Below, piece by piece: positions 15,828 to 28,242 of a DNA stretch of 64,000 nt (positions are counted from its first letter, which is position 1; each line of letters begins with the position of its first letter). Location: the NCBI RefSeq assembly GCF_036227125.1, contig NZ_CP109435.1:3658001-3722000 (forward strand), read 5' to 3'. The translations under genes were made by a program, and so were the position numbers. A model generated the notes under the pieces. It was not told the origin of the DNA and ran no database searches. It saw only the letters and a program-made list of their open reading frames with translations. Source of the DNA: Streptomyces sp. NBC_01485. GTDB taxonomy: Bacteria > Actinomycetota > Actinomycetes > Streptomycetales > Streptomycetaceae.

Positions 15828-18800
15828 CGAATGCGTCCGCAGCAGCGTCCGCATCGTCCGCATCGCCACCGACAGGTTGGCCAGGTCGAACGTCTCCGAG
15901 CTCTGGATCTCCTCCAGCGTGGTGCGCGCCCGGCCCAGGATCGCCGCGTTCTTCTCCTCCCACGCCTTGAAGCGCTGCTCGGGCGTCGAGGTGCCGTTGC
16001 CGACGGCCAGGACGTCCGCGGCCACCGCCGCGTGGGCCGCGTACAGGTCCTCGCGGATGGAGGCGCGGGCCATGGACTGCCAGCGGTCGGCGCGCGGCAG
16101 GTCGATGATGCGGTCCATCAGCTGGGTGATGCGCAGCCGGTCGGCGAGGTCGTAGTAGACGTCGGCGACGTCCAGCGGGTCCCGGCCCATGCGGTCGGCC
16201 ACCGACACGATGTCCAGCGCCGGGAACGCCGACGAGAACCCGGCCACCCGGGTGGCCAGCTCGTCCGGGACGCCCCCGTCGGTCAGCTCGTCGTAGATCT
16301 TCTGCCACCACTCCAGATCCGCGCCGCGCATCAGCTTCGTCAACTGCCCCCACACCTGCTCGACGCGCTCGGCGAAGAACTCGACGGTCTCGGCCAGCTG
16401 CAGCGGCTGCGGCCGGTTGTTGAGCAGCCAGCGCGTGCCGCGCTCGACGAGCCGCCGCGAGTGCAGCCGGATCCGGGTCTGCACGGCGGCCTCGACCCGG
16501 TTGTCGAGGGCCTCCACCGCGTCCCACACCGGGGCCGCGCGGAAGATCGCCCGGGCCGCGGTCTGGGCCCGCACGATCTCCTCCAGCGAGGCGCCCGTCT
16601 CCTCCCGCAGCCGGTGCAGATACGTCGTACCGCCCGTGTTGACCGTGTCGTTGACCAGGACGGTCGTGGTGATCTCGCGGCGCAGCGGGTGGCTGTCGAT
16701 GCCCTCGGGGAACCGCTCGCGCAGCGCCGTCGGGAAGTACGCGTGCAGCAGACCGCGCAGGTAGTCGTCGTCGGGCAGCGAGGTGTGCAGCAGCTCGTCC
16801 GACACCGTGATCTTCGTGTACGCCAGCAGGACGGCCGTCTCCGGGCTGGACAGGCCCTGGCCGGCGCCGAGCCGCTCGCGGATCTGCCGGTCGGTGGGCA
16901 GGAACTCCAGGGCCCGGTCCAGGTGCCGCTCCCTGACCAGGTGGCGCATGAAGCGCTGCTGGGCGTGGAGCATGTCCTTGGACTGGAAGAGGGCGTTGGC
17001 GATCGCCGTGTTCTGCGCGTAATTGTTGCGCAGGACGAGTCCGCCGACCTCGTCGGTCATCTCCGCGAGCACCTTGTTGCGCTGCTTGACGGTCATGTCG
17101 CCCTCGGCGACCAGGCCGTTGAGCAGGATCTTGATGTTCACCTCGTGGTCGGAGGTGTCCACGCCCGCGCTGTTGTCGATGGCGTCCGTGTTGATCCCGC
17201 CGCCGCTGCGGGCGAACTCGATCCGCCCGAGCTGGGTCAGCCCCAGGTTGCCGCCCTCGCCGACGACCTTGACCCGCAGGTCGGCGCCGTCCACCCGGAT
17301 CGGGTCGTTGGCCTTGTCGCCGACGTCGGCGTTCGACTCCGTACCCGACTTGACGTACGTGCCGATGCCGCCGTTCCACAGCAGGTCCACCGGCGCCCGC
17401 AGGATCGCCTTCATCAGGTCGGCCGGGGTCAGCTTGTTGACGCCCGCCTCGATGCCGAGCGCCTCGCGGACGTGCGCGCCGACCGGGATCGCCTTCGCCG
17501 TACGCGGGAAGATCCCGCCGCCGGCCGACAGCAGGCCGGTGTCGTAGTCGGCCCAACTGGAGCGGGGCAGCTCGAACAGGCGGCGGCGCTCGGCGTAGGA
17601 GGTCGCCGCGTCCGGGACGGGGTCGATGAAGATGTGCCGGTGGTCGAAGGCGGCGACCAGGCGGATGTGCTCGGAGAGCAGCATGCCGTTGCCGAACACG
17701 TCACCGGACATGTCGCCGATGCCGACGACCGTGAAGTCCTCGGCCTGCGTGTTCACGCCCCGCTCCCGGAAGTGCCGCTTCACGGACTCCCAGGCGCCGC
17801 GGGCTGTGATGCCCATGCCCTTGTGGTCGTAGCCGGCCGAACCGCCGGAGGCGAAGGCGTCCCCGAGCCAGAAGTCGTACGACTGCGCGACCTCGTTGGC
17901 GATGTCGGAGAACGTCGCCGTGCCCTTGTCGGCGGCGACCACGAGATAGGTGTCGTCCTCGTCGTGCCGGACGACGCCGGACGGCGGCACGACCTCCCCG
18001 CCGACCATGTTGTCGGTGATGTCCAGGAGCGCCGAGATGAACGTCTTGTAGCTGGAGATGCCCTCGGCCAGCCACGCGTCGCGGTCCACGGCCGGGTCGG
18101 GCAGCTGCTTGGCGACGAAGCCGCCCTTGGCGCCGACCGGCACGATGACGGTGTTCTTCACCATCTGCGCCTTGACCAGGCCGAGCACCTCGGTGCGGAA
18201 GTCCTCCCGCCGGTCGGACCAGCGCAGACCACCGCGCGCGACCTTCCCGAACCGCAGGTGCACGCCCTCCACCTGCGGCGAGTACACCCAGATCTCGAAC
18301 GCGGGCCGGGGCGCCGGCAGGTCGGGGATGACCTGCGGGTCGAACTTCATGGACACGTAGTCGTGCGGACGGCCGTCCGCGCGCTCCTGGAAGAAGTTCG
18401 TGCGCAGGGTCGCCTTGATGACGGTCAGGAAGGACCGCAGGATCCGGTCCTCGTCGAGCGAGGCCACCTGGTCGAGCGCGGCGTCGAGCTCCTCGAGCAG
18501 CGCGTCGACGATCTCGAGCCCGGCACGCTGCCGGTCGGGCGACATACGCGCCTCGAACAACGACACCAGCAGCCGGGTGGTGTGGACATTGGTGCGGAGG
18601 GTGTCCTCCATGTAGTCCTGGCTGAACGTGGACCCGGCCTGGCGCAGGTACTTGGCGTACGCGCGCAGCACCATCGCCTGCCGCCAGTTCAGCCCGGCGC
18701 CCAGCACCAGCGCGTTGAACCCGTCGTTCTCCGCCTTGCCGGTCCAGGTCGCGGAGAACGCCTCCTGGAACCGCTCACGCCCGTCGTCCCCGAGGAAGTC

Positions 18801-20780
18801 GCCGCCGGGACCGGCCAGCGACCTGGGGATGCGCAGCCCGAAGTCGTAGATCCAGGCGTTGCTGCGGTCCGTGCAGCGCAGCTCGTACGGCCGCTCGTCG
18901 ATCACCTCGACGCCGAGCCGGCTGAGGACCGGCAGCACGGCCGACAGGGAGATCGCGTCGCCCTTGCGGTAGATCTTGAAGCGGCGCTCGTCGGGCGCGG
19001 CGCCCACCGGCTCGTACAGGCTCAGCGAGAAGCTCTGCTCCCCGGTGAGCCGCTCCAGGTGGACCAGGTCGGCGACCGCGGCGCGCGGCGAGTGGTCGGC
19101 CTTGTAGCCCTCGGGGAAGGCGTTGCTGAAGCGCCGCTGCAGCTCCGCGGCCCGCTCCTCGCCGCACTCGGCGTTCAGCGCCTCACCGAAGGCGTCGGCC
19201 CAGGACCGGGCGGCCTCGACGAGCCGCGCCTCGATGTGGTCCTTGTCGGCGTCGGACAGCTCGGGCAGCTCGGTGCCCTGCGGGACGCGGACGACGAAGT
19301 GCAGCCGGGACAGGATCGACTCGGTGTTCCAGGCGGTGAAGTCGACGCTCGTCCCGCCCAGCTCCTCCTTGAGGATGTCGATGATCCGCAGCCGGACGCC
19401 GGTGGTGTAGCGGTCGCGGGGCAGGTAGACCAGCGCCGAGTAGTAGCGCCCGTACTCGTCCTGCCGCAGGTAGAGCCGCAGCCGCCGCCGCTCCTGCAGA
19501 TACAGCACGCTGGTGACGATGGACCGCAGCTCGTCCACCGGCGTCTGGAACAGCTCGTCGCGCGGGTACGTCTCCATGATCTGGATCAGGTCGCGCCCGT
19601 CGTGACTGTTCGGCGAGAACCCGGCGCCCGTCAGCACGGCCTGCACCTTGCGCCGCACCACGGGAACCCGCCCCACGGACTCGGTGTAGGCGGCGGAGGA
19701 GAACAGCCCGAGGAACCGCCGCTCACCGACGACGTTCCCCTCCTTGTCGAACCTCTTCACACCGACGTAGTCGAGGTAGGAGGGCCGGTGCACGGTGGCC
19801 CGGCTGTTCGCCTTGGTCAGCACCAGCAGCTTGTGCTCGCGCGCCTTGGCCCGGGCGTCGGCGGGAAGCCGCTCGAAGGAGGGGCTGACGGGGTGGGTCT
19901 CCGTGTCGGTGTGATGCGGGTCGGCGCGCAGAATGCCGAGCCCGGTGCCGGGGACGGCGGCGAGGGAGTCGTCGCCCCGCAGTTGGTACTCGCGGTAGCC
20001 GAGGAAGGTGAAGTGGTCGGCGGCCAGCCAGCGCAGCAGCTCACGGGCCTCGTCGACGTCGGGCCGCGCCAGATCACCGGGGACGGGCTCCTTCGGGAGC
20101 TCGTCGGCGACCCGCAGCGCGGTCTCCCGCATCTTCTCCCAGTCCTCGACGGCCTCCCGCACGTCGGACAGGACGCGCAGCAGGTCGGCGGTGATCTGCT
20201 TCAGGTCGGCGCGGTCGCTCTCCCGGTCGATCTCGACGTGGATCCAGGACTCGATGTGCGCGTCGTGGGGAAGGTCCCCGGCCGCGGTCGCGGTGGGCGG
20301 CGCGCCGAGCACCTCGACCAGCCTGCCGGTCACATCACGCCGCACCACGATCTGCGGATGGATGACGAGATGGATCCCCCGCCCCTGCCGGGACAGCTCA
20401 TTGGTGACGGAGTCGACAAGAAACGGCATGTCATCGGTGACGACCTCGACAACGGAGTGGCTGCACATCCACCCGTTCTCTTCGACGGTCGGGGTGAGGG
20501 CCCTGACGTTGGCCGTCCCCTGTGGCCGGCTCTCGGCCAGCCGGTAGTGCGAGAGTGCGGCACCGAAGACGTCGACCGGGTCACGGCCGCTGAGATCCTC
20601 CGGGGCGGTGTGCAGGTAGTAACGCTGCAGGAACGCGAGGAGGGCGGCGTGGTCCGGGGTCCCCGGAGCGCCCTCACCCGTCGTCCCAGTCGGTAGGTGC
20701 CCCCCGACCGGGCTGTTCTCAGCGACCCGCGCCGCCCTCTCGAGCAGCTCGGCCTTGGCTTCGTCCAGCTTGGTCTGCAT
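15825..20780 (-). CDS. gdh: NAD-specific glutamate dehydrogenase, large (about 180 kDa) type
   Basis: A 1651-residue enzyme of the large NAD-GDH class first described in Streptomyces clavuligerus; the length matches. It deaminates glutamate to 2-oxoglutarate and ammonia, a catabolic role. An N-terminal regulatory half (ACT-like segments, about 1-650) precedes the catalytic core, with GGLRWSDRREDFRTE, KAQMVKNTVIVPVGAKGGF (substrate lysines near 890) and a dinucleotide-binding region (DFTVVGIGDMSGDVFGNG near 1015). A C-terminal helical region ends at THS. The ATG follows AGAGGA. It is monocistronic, between a shared terminator and a 619-bp upstream region. A long open frame on the opposite strand is only a high-GC shadow. 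Confidence 0.97.
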   Translation of the reverse strand: MQTKLDEAKAELLERAARVAENSPVGGHLPTGTTGEGAPGTPDHAALLAFLQRYYLHTAPEDLSGRDPVDVFGAALSHYRLAESRPQGTANVRALTPTVEENGWMCSHSVVEVVTDDMPFLVDSVTNELSRQGRGIHLVIHPQIVVRRDVTGRLVEVLGAPPTATAAGDLPHDAHIESWIHVEIDRESDRADLKQITADLLRVLSDVREAVEDWEKMRETALRVADELPKEPVPGDLARPDVDEARELLRWLAADHFTFLGYREYQLRGDDSLAAVPGTGLGILRADPHHTDTETHPVSPSFERLPADARAKAREHKLLVLTKANSRATVHRPSYLDYVGVKRFDKEGNVVGERRFLGLFSSAAYTESVGRVPVVRRKVQAVLTGAGFSPNSHDGRDLIQIMETYPRDELFQTPVDELRSIVTSVLYLQERRRLRLYLRQDEYGRYYSALVYLPRDRYTTGVRLRIIDILKEELGGTSVDFTAWNTESILSRLHFVVRVPQGTELPELSDADKDHIEARLVEAARSWADAFGEALNAECGEERAAELQRRFSNAFPEGYKADHSPRAAVADLVHLERLTGEQSFSLSLYEPVGAAPDERRFKIYRKGDAISLSAVLPVLSRLGVEVIDERPYELRCTDRSNAWIYDFGLRIPRSLAGPGGDFLGDDGRERFQEAFSATWTGKAENDGFNALVLGAGLNWRQAMVLRAYAKYLRQAGSTFSQDYMEDTLRTNVHTTRLLVSLFEARMSPDRQRAGLEIVDALLEELDAALDQVASLDEDRILRSFLTVIKATLRTNFFQERADGRPHDYVSMKFDPQVIPDLPAPRPAFEIWVYSPQVEGVHLRFGKVARGGLRWSDRREDFRTEVLGLVKAQMVKNTVIVPVGAKGGFVAKQLPDPAVDRDAWLAEGISSYKTFISALLDITDNMVGGEVVPPSGVVRHDEDDTYLVVAADKGTATFSDIANEVAQSYDFWLGDAFASGGSAGYDHKGMGITARGAWESVKRHFRERGVNTQAEDFTVVGIGDMSGDVFGNGMLLSEHIRLVAAFDHRHIFIDPVPDAATSYAERRRLFELPRSSWADYDTGLLSAGGGIFPRTAKAIPVGAHVREALGIEAGVNKLTPADLMKAILRAPVDLLWNGGIGTYVKSGTESNADVGDKANDPIRVDGADLRVKVVGEGGNLGLTQLGRIEFARSGGGINTDAIDNSAGVDTSDHEVNIKILLNGLVAEGDMTVKQRNKVLAEMTDEVGGLVLRNNYAQNTAIANALFQSKDMLHAQQRFMRHLVRERHLDRALEFLPTDRQIRERLGAGQGLSSPETAVLLAYTKITVSDELLHTSLPDDDYLRGLLHAYFPTALRERFPEGIDSHPLRREITTTVLVNDTVNTGGTTYLHRLREETGASLEEIVRAQTAARAIFRAAPVWDAVEALDNRVEAAVQTRIRLHSRRLVERGTRWLLNNRPQPLQLAETVEFFAERVEQVWGQLTKLMRGADLEWWQKIYDELTDGGVPDELATRVAGFSSAFPALDIVSVADRMGRDPLDVADVYYDLADRLRITQLMDRIIDLPRADRWQSMARASIREDLYAAHAAVAADVLAVGNGTSTPEQRFKAWEEKNAAILGRARTTLEEIQSSETFDLANLSVAMRTMRTLLRTHS

Positions 20781-21399
20781 TGTCCTCTGGCTCCTGTCGC
20801 GCGCCGTTGCGTGACGTAGAAGGAAGTACGGTCTCTTCCCCTGCGGCTCGCCGCCACGGCCCGAGGTCTCCGGGCTGCTTCGACGCTATGCCGCAAGGCG
20901 AGATGAGCGGGGGGTTATCGGCCATGTTCGACACGATCCCGGGATGTGACACTGCTCTCCGTGCCACAAGCGTCCGGGGCGAATACGACGTCCAGGGGCC
21001 CCTTGCGCCCCCGTCCCGCCCGCGCCGACCAGCGTCCACCACCCGGCCGCGGAGACGATCCGCACACACCGGGCGCAAGGCAGGGGCAACAACACCCCCG
21101 CGAACTATCGCGCTGATCACGCCACCAGGCTATCGCTCCTCCCGGGCTCCCCGTCATGAGCCGTATGTGTACAAAACAAGGGCCATAACTTTGACGTTCT
21201 GCACAGAAGCGGAGCGGGGACGACGTGTACGGGGTCAGGGATGACGTGCACGGGGCCGGGGACGACGTGGGAGAGGCGGGTCGGAAAAAGTCGACGCCGG
21301 CCCCGCCCCGCGGGACGCTGAAAGCACCCCCTCTTGGCAAGCCCGCCGCCAGGAGGCACGGTGCCCAGGACAGCGCCCTCCCGAGAGGAGCCGCCCACC
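20781..21399. other. 619-bp intergenic region between divergent gdh and DJ-1/PfpI genes
   Basis: No gene is supported. The part near gdh should hold its promoter. Around 21165-21205 there is an unusually AT-rich stretch (GTACAAAACAAGGGCC then ATAACTTTGACG) that could be a promoter. At 21216-21273 there is a 21-bp tandem repeat. Confidence 0.6.
21216..21273. repeat. 21-bp imperfect tandem repeat (2.8 copies) upstream of the DJ-1/PfpI gene
   Basis: Units are at 21216-21236, 21237-21257 and 21258-21273, consensus GGGGACGACGTGYACGGGGYC. The first two differ at five positions; the third matches the first for its first 12 bases. A 21-bp period is two helical turns, which suits cooperative protein binding, but it could also be simple slippage. 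Confidence 0.7.
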
Positions 21400-21966
21400 A
21401 TGACCACGAAAATCCTCATCGTCACCGGCGACGCAGCGGAATCCCTGGAAGTCCTCTACCCCTACCAGCGCCTCCGCGAGGAAGGCTACGAGGTCCACAT
21501 CGCCGCCCCCACCCGCAAGAAGCTCCAGTTCGTCGTCCACGACTTCGAACCCGGCTTCGACACCTACACCGAGAAGCCCGGCTACACCTGGCCCGCCGAC
21601 CTCGCCTTCTCCGAGGTCGACCCCGGCCAGTACGCCGCCGTCGTCATCCCCGGCGGCCGCGCCCCCGAGTACCTCCGCAACGACCCCGAACTCCGCAAGA
21701 TCCTCAAGTCGTTCTTCGACGCCGACAAGCCCGTGGCCCAGATCTGCCACGGCCCCCTGCTCACCGCGGCCGCCGACGCCCTCCGCGGCCGCCACGTCAC
21801 GGCGTACCCGGCCCTGGAGCTCGACATGCAGTCGGCCGGCGCCGTCTTCCAGGACGCCGAGGCAGTGGTCGACGGCACCCTGGTCTCCGCCCGCGCCTGG
21901 CCGGACCACCCGGCCTGGATGCGCGAATTCCTGACGGTACTGCGCGCAAAGGCACCGGTGACCTGA
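21400..21966 (+). CDS. DJ-1/PfpI family protein (class I glutamine amidotransferase-like)
   Basis: A 188-residue single-domain protein. The nucleophile elbow is AQICHGPLL (Cys near 112), followed by His, and VVIPGGRAPEYLR is the conserved oxyanion/glycine turn, giving a PfpI/YhbO-like fold. Members act as proteases, deglycases or chaperone-like stress proteins; which applies here cannot be told. The ATG at 21400 follows GAGAGGAG. The frame is open further upstream (21334), but those residues are not PfpI-like. It is convergent with the HAD hydrolase gene. Confidence 0.9.
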   Translation: MTTKILIVTGDAAESLEVLYPYQRLREEGYEVHIAAPTRKKLQFVVHDFEPGFDTYTEKPGYTWPADLAFSEVDPGQYAAVVIPGGRAPEYLRNDPELRKILKSFFDADKPVAQICHGPLLTAAADALRGRHVTAYPALELDMQSAGAVFQDAEAVVDGTLVSARAWPDHPAWMREFLTVLRAKAPVT

Positions 21967-22018
21967 CCTAACCTGACCCCAACCCGCCCCCGGCCCGATC
22001 TCCCGGCCGGCCCCCACA

Positions 22019-22044
22019 GGTGCGGCGCCCCAGGACGCCGCACC
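22019..22044. terminator. Putative bidirectional hairpin between convergent genes
   Basis: A 9-bp perfect stem GGTGCGGCG / CGCCGCACC with an 8-base loop lies between the PfpI stop and the HAD stop. There is no T-tract on either side. Confidence 0.45.
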
Positions 22045-22063
22045 ACCCCCGCCCGGCGAAACC

Positions 22064-22738
22064 CTACGCAGCCGCAGCCAACCGCCCCGCGACCTCCACC
22101 GCCTCCCCCAACGTGTCCACCACCGGCACCCCCACCCCCTCCAAGCTGGCCCGACTGTGCGACCCCCCGGTGTACAACACGGCCCGCGCCCCCACATGCA
22201 GGGCGGCCACCGCGTCGTCGGCGGCGTCCCCGATCACCACCGTGCGTGCCGGCGCGACCCCGCCCAGCGCCCGCAGGTGCCGCACCATGTGCTCGGCCTT
22301 GCTGCCCCCGGACGGCCCGGTCCGCCCGTCGACCCGCACGAAATGCGGCTCGATCCCGAACCCCCGGACCAGCGGCACGAGCTCCTCGTGCACGTACATG
22401 CTCAGCAGCGACTGGCTGTGCCCCGCCGACCGCCACCCCGCGAGCAGCTCCACCACCCCCTCGGTGAGCCCGCACCGCACCCGGTGCTCCGCGTAGTACC
22501 GGTGGAAGACCTCGTCCATGACCTCCCACTCGGCATCCGTGGGCAGCCTTCCCATCAGCCGCTCGTAGAACCTGGGCACCGGCACGCAGTACAGCGCCCG
22601 GTACCGCTCCAACGTGAGCGGCTCCAGCCCAAGCTCGGCGAACGCCGCGTTCGTCGCCCCGATGATCGCGTCATTGTCGTCGAGCAGCGTCCCGTTCCAG
22701 TCCCAGACGATGTGCGCCGCTTCCTGCTGCATCCCCAT
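22064..22738 (-). CDS. HAD-superfamily hydrolase (phosphoglycolate phosphatase-like)
   Basis: About 224 residues. Motif I is VWDWNGTLLDDND near residue 13; the second acidic residue of the usual DxDGT is Asn here, a variant seen in some streptomycete HADs. The helical cap follows, then motif II/III near SLLSMY and SKAEHM and motif IV VIGDAADDAVAA. It is probably a small phosphatase; the substrate is unknown. I chose ATG 22738 (ATG 22732 is close by); further upstream the frame is open only through weak TTG/GTG codons. It is on the same strand as, and 88 bp from, the next small conserved gene. Confidence 0.85.
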   Translation of the reverse strand: MGMQQEAAHIVWDWNGTLLDDNDAIIGATNAAFAELGLEPLTLERYRALYCVPVPRFYERLMGRLPTDAEWEVMDEVFHRYYAEHRVRCGLTEGVVELLAGWRSAGHSQSLLSMYVHEELVPLVRGFGIEPHFVRVDGRTGPSGGSKAEHMVRHLRALGGVAPARTVVIGDAADDAVAALHVGARAVLYTGGSHSRASLEGVGVPVVDTLGEAVEVAGRLAAAA

Positions 22739-22826
22739 ACCGGAAAACGTACCCGCCACCACTGACAATCAAGTGGCCGACCGAGGACCGCCCCGCAGCG
22801 GACGGGAAATCGGGCAAACGGCAGGC

Positions 22827-23342
22827 TCAGCCCCCGGACCCCACCAGGTTCGGAATCTCCTGCGTGGCGAACCACAGCAGCTCATGGTCCTCGGCGCCGT
22901 CCACGACGAACTGCGCGTCGTCGTCCCCGCCGTCCGCCGCCGCGAGCGCCTCCGCCGCGGCGGTCACGTCCGCCTCCGCGTCCCCGGCGTCGACGTGCAC
23001 CGCGGCCGCCTTGCCCAGCCGCACGGCACCGCTCACCCGCACCTCGCCCAGCGCCGCCGGATCGAGCCCCCGGTCGGGGTCCGCGACGGCCGCCCGGTCG
23101 GGTACGTCGACGGCGACGACGACCCGCCGCCGCGGGGCACCCGGGTCCGCCGCGAGCAGCCGCAGCGAGGCGAGCGCGGCCCTGCTCAGCGCCGCGTACT
23201 CCAGCTCCTCGATGTCGTCGGACAGATACCACTCACGCAACCCGGGCGTGACGGCGTACGCGACGAGCGGCCCGGACCCCAGCTCCCCCGTCTTGTGCGC
23301 CTCGGCGAGACCGGGGAGGGTCAGGGGGACGTAGACGCGCAT
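22827..23342 (-). CDS. Conserved actinobacterial protein, DUF6912-like
   Basis: 171 residues beginning MRVYVPLTLPGLAEAHKTGE, a start I recall from a small conserved family near secA in streptomycetes. It is acidic, Ala/Asp-rich, without membrane spans or cysteines. A conserved-looking C-terminus (HELLWFATQEIPNLV) ends the protein. Function unknown; the domain number is from memory. It is located between the HAD gene and the secA-linked Rv3235-like gene, divergent from the latter. Confidence 0.78.
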   Translation of the reverse strand: MRVYVPLTLPGLAEAHKTGELGSGPLVAYAVTPGLREWYLSDDIEELEYAALSRAALASLRLLAADPGAPRRRVVVAVDVPDRAAVADPDRGLDPAALGEVRVSGAVRLGKAAAVHVDAGDAEADVTAAAEALAAADGGDDDAQFVVDGAEDHELLWFATQEIPNLVGSGG

Positions 23343-23679
23343 GGCTGGCCGCTTTCTTTCGTGGTCGCAGACTCGGACTCGGCACCTCGGGAGGCCGGTT
23401 CCGCGCCTCCCTGGGGGCCTTCAGGATACGTGCGGGCCCGTCCCCTTTCGGGCCCCTGCCCCTACCCCGTCAGACGTCAACCCCGAACCCCGGAACTCAC
23501 CCGGCCCACCCCCACGACGCCGGGCCCTGCACCCCCTCGACCACCCCTGATAGGTGAACTTTCCGACCCCTCGCCCACTACTCCCCGCTTCCTTGCCGCC
23601 ACGGACCGCGACCCCGTACAAGATCCCCAACGGCAAGTTACCGCCCGGTATGCACCGGGCCCACGGAACGGGGACACCC
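23343..23679. other. 337-bp divergent intergenic region
   Basis: No gene is supported. It separates the DUF6912-like gene from the Rv3235-like gene and must contain both promoters. A 7-bp GGGCCCG/CGGGCCC inverted repeat lies at 23434-23455. Confidence 0.5.
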
Positions 23680-24300
23680 ATGAACAAGGTCATGACGAGG
23701 ACGCAGCACCACCCCGGCACCCGCCCGCCCGGCCGCCGCGACACCCGCCGCCCCACAGGCACCCCACCCCGCACCCCGAACGGCGTCACCCCTCGCCCGT
23801 CACCCCACAGCACCCGCCCACCCACCGCCCCCGGCACCACCTCCCCCACCGGCACCGCCACCCGCACCCGCCACGCCGACGGCCGCCCCGCAACCACCCA
23901 GGCCCTCACACCCCCGACCGTCCCCGCCCAAACCCCCCGCCGTCCCCTCTCCCAACCGCGCCCCACCGACCTCTTCGCCGACCGCCTCCTCGCGGTCCTG
24001 ACCGGCCAACGCCCCGTCCACTTCATGCTCCGGCACACCCTCGGCCACGCCTACGACGACCTGGCCCACCTCGCCGAACGAGGCCCCTTGCGCAGCACCG
24101 CCCACAGCGCCCGTCCCGTCGTCCGCGACATCGGCTACTTCGTCCCGCGCACCGGCGCCATCGAGGCCTTCGCCCGCATCAGCGCCGGCGACCGCCTGCG
24201 CGCGATGGCCTTCCGCCTGGAACTCGGCACGGACCGCCGCTGGCGCTGCACCGCCGTGGAACTCGACGGCCCCCGCAGGCCCCACCCACAGGACGACTGA
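23680..24300 (+). CDS. Rv3235-family protein next to secA
   Basis: 206 residues. The first about 95 are low-complexity Thr/Pro/Arg, probably disordered. The C-terminal about 110 form the conserved domain (DLFADRLLAVLTGQRPVHFMLRHTLGHAYDDL, then IGYFVPRTGAIEAFARISAGDRLRAMAFRLEL.. WRCTAVEL). In M. tuberculosis Rv3235 lies close to secA1, and here the gene is convergent with secA, so the link is old. Function unknown; suggestions in the literature about Sec-related roles are not shown by this sequence. ATG 23680 follows GGGGAC; upstream in-frame residues look non-coding. Confidence 0.82.
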   Translation: MNKVMTRTQHHPGTRPPGRRDTRRPTGTPPRTPNGVTPRPSPHSTRPPTAPGTTSPTGTATRTRHADGRPATTQALTPPTVPAQTPRRPLSQPRPTDLFADRLLAVLTGQRPVHFMLRHTLGHAYDDLAHLAERGPLRSTAHSARPVVRDIGYFVPRTGAIEAFARISAGDRLRAMAFRLELGTDRRWRCTAVELDGPRRPHPQDD

Positions 24301-24413
24301 GCAGCCTCCAGGGCCACCGAACAGCACTGCCCAAGGCAAACGGGGCCACAAGCCGCGGAAAGCCCCCAGAGGCCCCAGAGGCCGCCCGCCCAACCAACCC
24401 CACGCACGCCAAA

Positions 24414-24443
24414 GGGCCGGGCCACCCGAAGGTGACCCGGCCC
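24414..24443. terminator. Bidirectional hairpin terminator between Rv3235-like gene and secA
   Basis: A 13-bp stem with one mismatch (GGGCCGGGCCACC against GGTGACCCGGCCC) and a CGAA tetraloop, with AAAG on the left and CCAAAG on the right. Confidence 0.7.
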
Positions 24444-24477
24444 CAAAGCGGCGAAGCCGCCACAAAATCGCTGTCCC

Positions 24478-24512
24478 TGATCCCTACATCTGATCCCTAC
24501 ATCTCGGGATCC

Positions 24513-24518
<6 letters not shown>
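24478..24518. repeat. Triplicated stop-codon context at the secA 3' end
   Basis: TGATCCCTACATC occurs twice (24478-24490, 24491-24503), then GGGATCCCTACTT (24506-24518). The CTA of the last unit, at 24513-24515, is the secA TAG stop. In the mRNA, TAGGGATC appears three times. Confidence 0.85.
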
Positions 24519-27329
<2,811 letters not shown>

Positions 27330-27606
27330 GGGGGTTGGTCTCCTTGCCGGTCGGGCCGGGACGGTCGGTTCTTAAACTCACTGAGCAACGGCCATCGTAT
27401 GCGAGGACCCCGCCACGCCGGGAGACCTGCCGCGACGAGGACCGCACACTGCTGCGCACCTGCTCCAAAATCTTCTTCAAACGGGACAACGGCCGGGCCC
27501 CGCCGATGGTGCCGCGTCCACCGAACGAATTGCGCGAATTGTGATCACGCGCTCACGCACGGCGAAATCGATGGCGCCCGCCGCACACCCCGAGCAGAAT
27601 CGGCCG

Positions 27607-28242
27607 ATGGAGCCCGAGCCCGTCACCCTCACCACCCCCCGCCTCGTCCTGCGCCCCCTCGACCCCCGGGACGCCGACGCCGTGTACACCGCAGCCCAGG
27701 ACCCCGACGTCCAGCGCTGGACCACGATCCCCTCTCCCTACCTCGCCGAACACGCCGAGACCTTCACGGAACTGCTCGCCCCGGAGGGCTGGGCGACCGG
27801 CTCGATGTTCACCTTCGGCGTCTTCCTCCCCGACCTTCCCGGCCTCCCCGACCGGCCCGGCCTCCCCGACGCCGGGCCGCGCGCCCTCACCGGCGTCCTC
27901 AGCCTCACCATGCGCTCCCTGGGCACCGCCGAGGTCGGCTTCTGGGCCGTCAAGGAACACCGGGGCCGGGGCTACACCACCGAGGCCACCCTCGCCGCCG
28001 CCCGCTGGGCGTTCACCTCCCTCTCCGTCGACCGCGTCGAATGGCGGGCCGAAGTCGGCAACACCGCCTCCCGCGCGGTCGCCGAAAACGCCGGCTTCAC
28101 CCTGGAAGGCACCCTGCGCTCAGCCATCAACAACAAGGGCGTACGACGAGACTGCTGGCTCGCCTCCCTGCTCCCGTCGGACCTGGGACTGCCGTCGGCG
28201 GCACCGTACGTGCCGGCACCACACAGCCCGCCCGGCGAGTGA
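27607..28242 (+). CDS. GNAT N-acetyltransferase (RimJ/RimL type)
   Basis: 211 residues. The N-terminal LTTPRLVLRPLDPRDADAVY and the core EVGFWAVKEHRGRGYTTEAT (acetyl-CoA pyrophosphate loop, R/Q-x-x-G-x-G/A) are typical of RimJ/RimL-like enzymes that acetylate amino groups. NTASRAVAENAGF then LEGTLR is the C-terminal signature. An internal proline/Leu repeat (LPGLPDRPGLPD, about residues 82-93) looks like a small coding expansion. The ATG follows GAGCAG. It is divergent from secA. Substrate unknown. Confidence 0.9.
   Translation: MEPEPVTLTTPRLVLRPLDPRDADAVYTAAQDPDVQRWTTIPSPYLAEHAETFTELLAPEGWATGSMFTFGVFLPDLPGLPDRPGLPDAGPRALTGVLSLTMRSLGTAEVGFWAVKEHRGRGYTTEATLAAARWAFTSLSVDRVEWRAEVGNTASRAVAENAGFTLEGTLRSAINNKGVRRDCWLASLLPSDLGLPSAAPYVPAPHSPPGE

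Noticed and set aside
15831..20696. 1621-residue open frame antisense to the glutamate dehydrogenase gene
   Set aside because: It is the GC-rich shadow of gdh: low-complexity Arg/Val/Asp/His composition, no domain, and the opposite strand carries a complete conserved enzyme.
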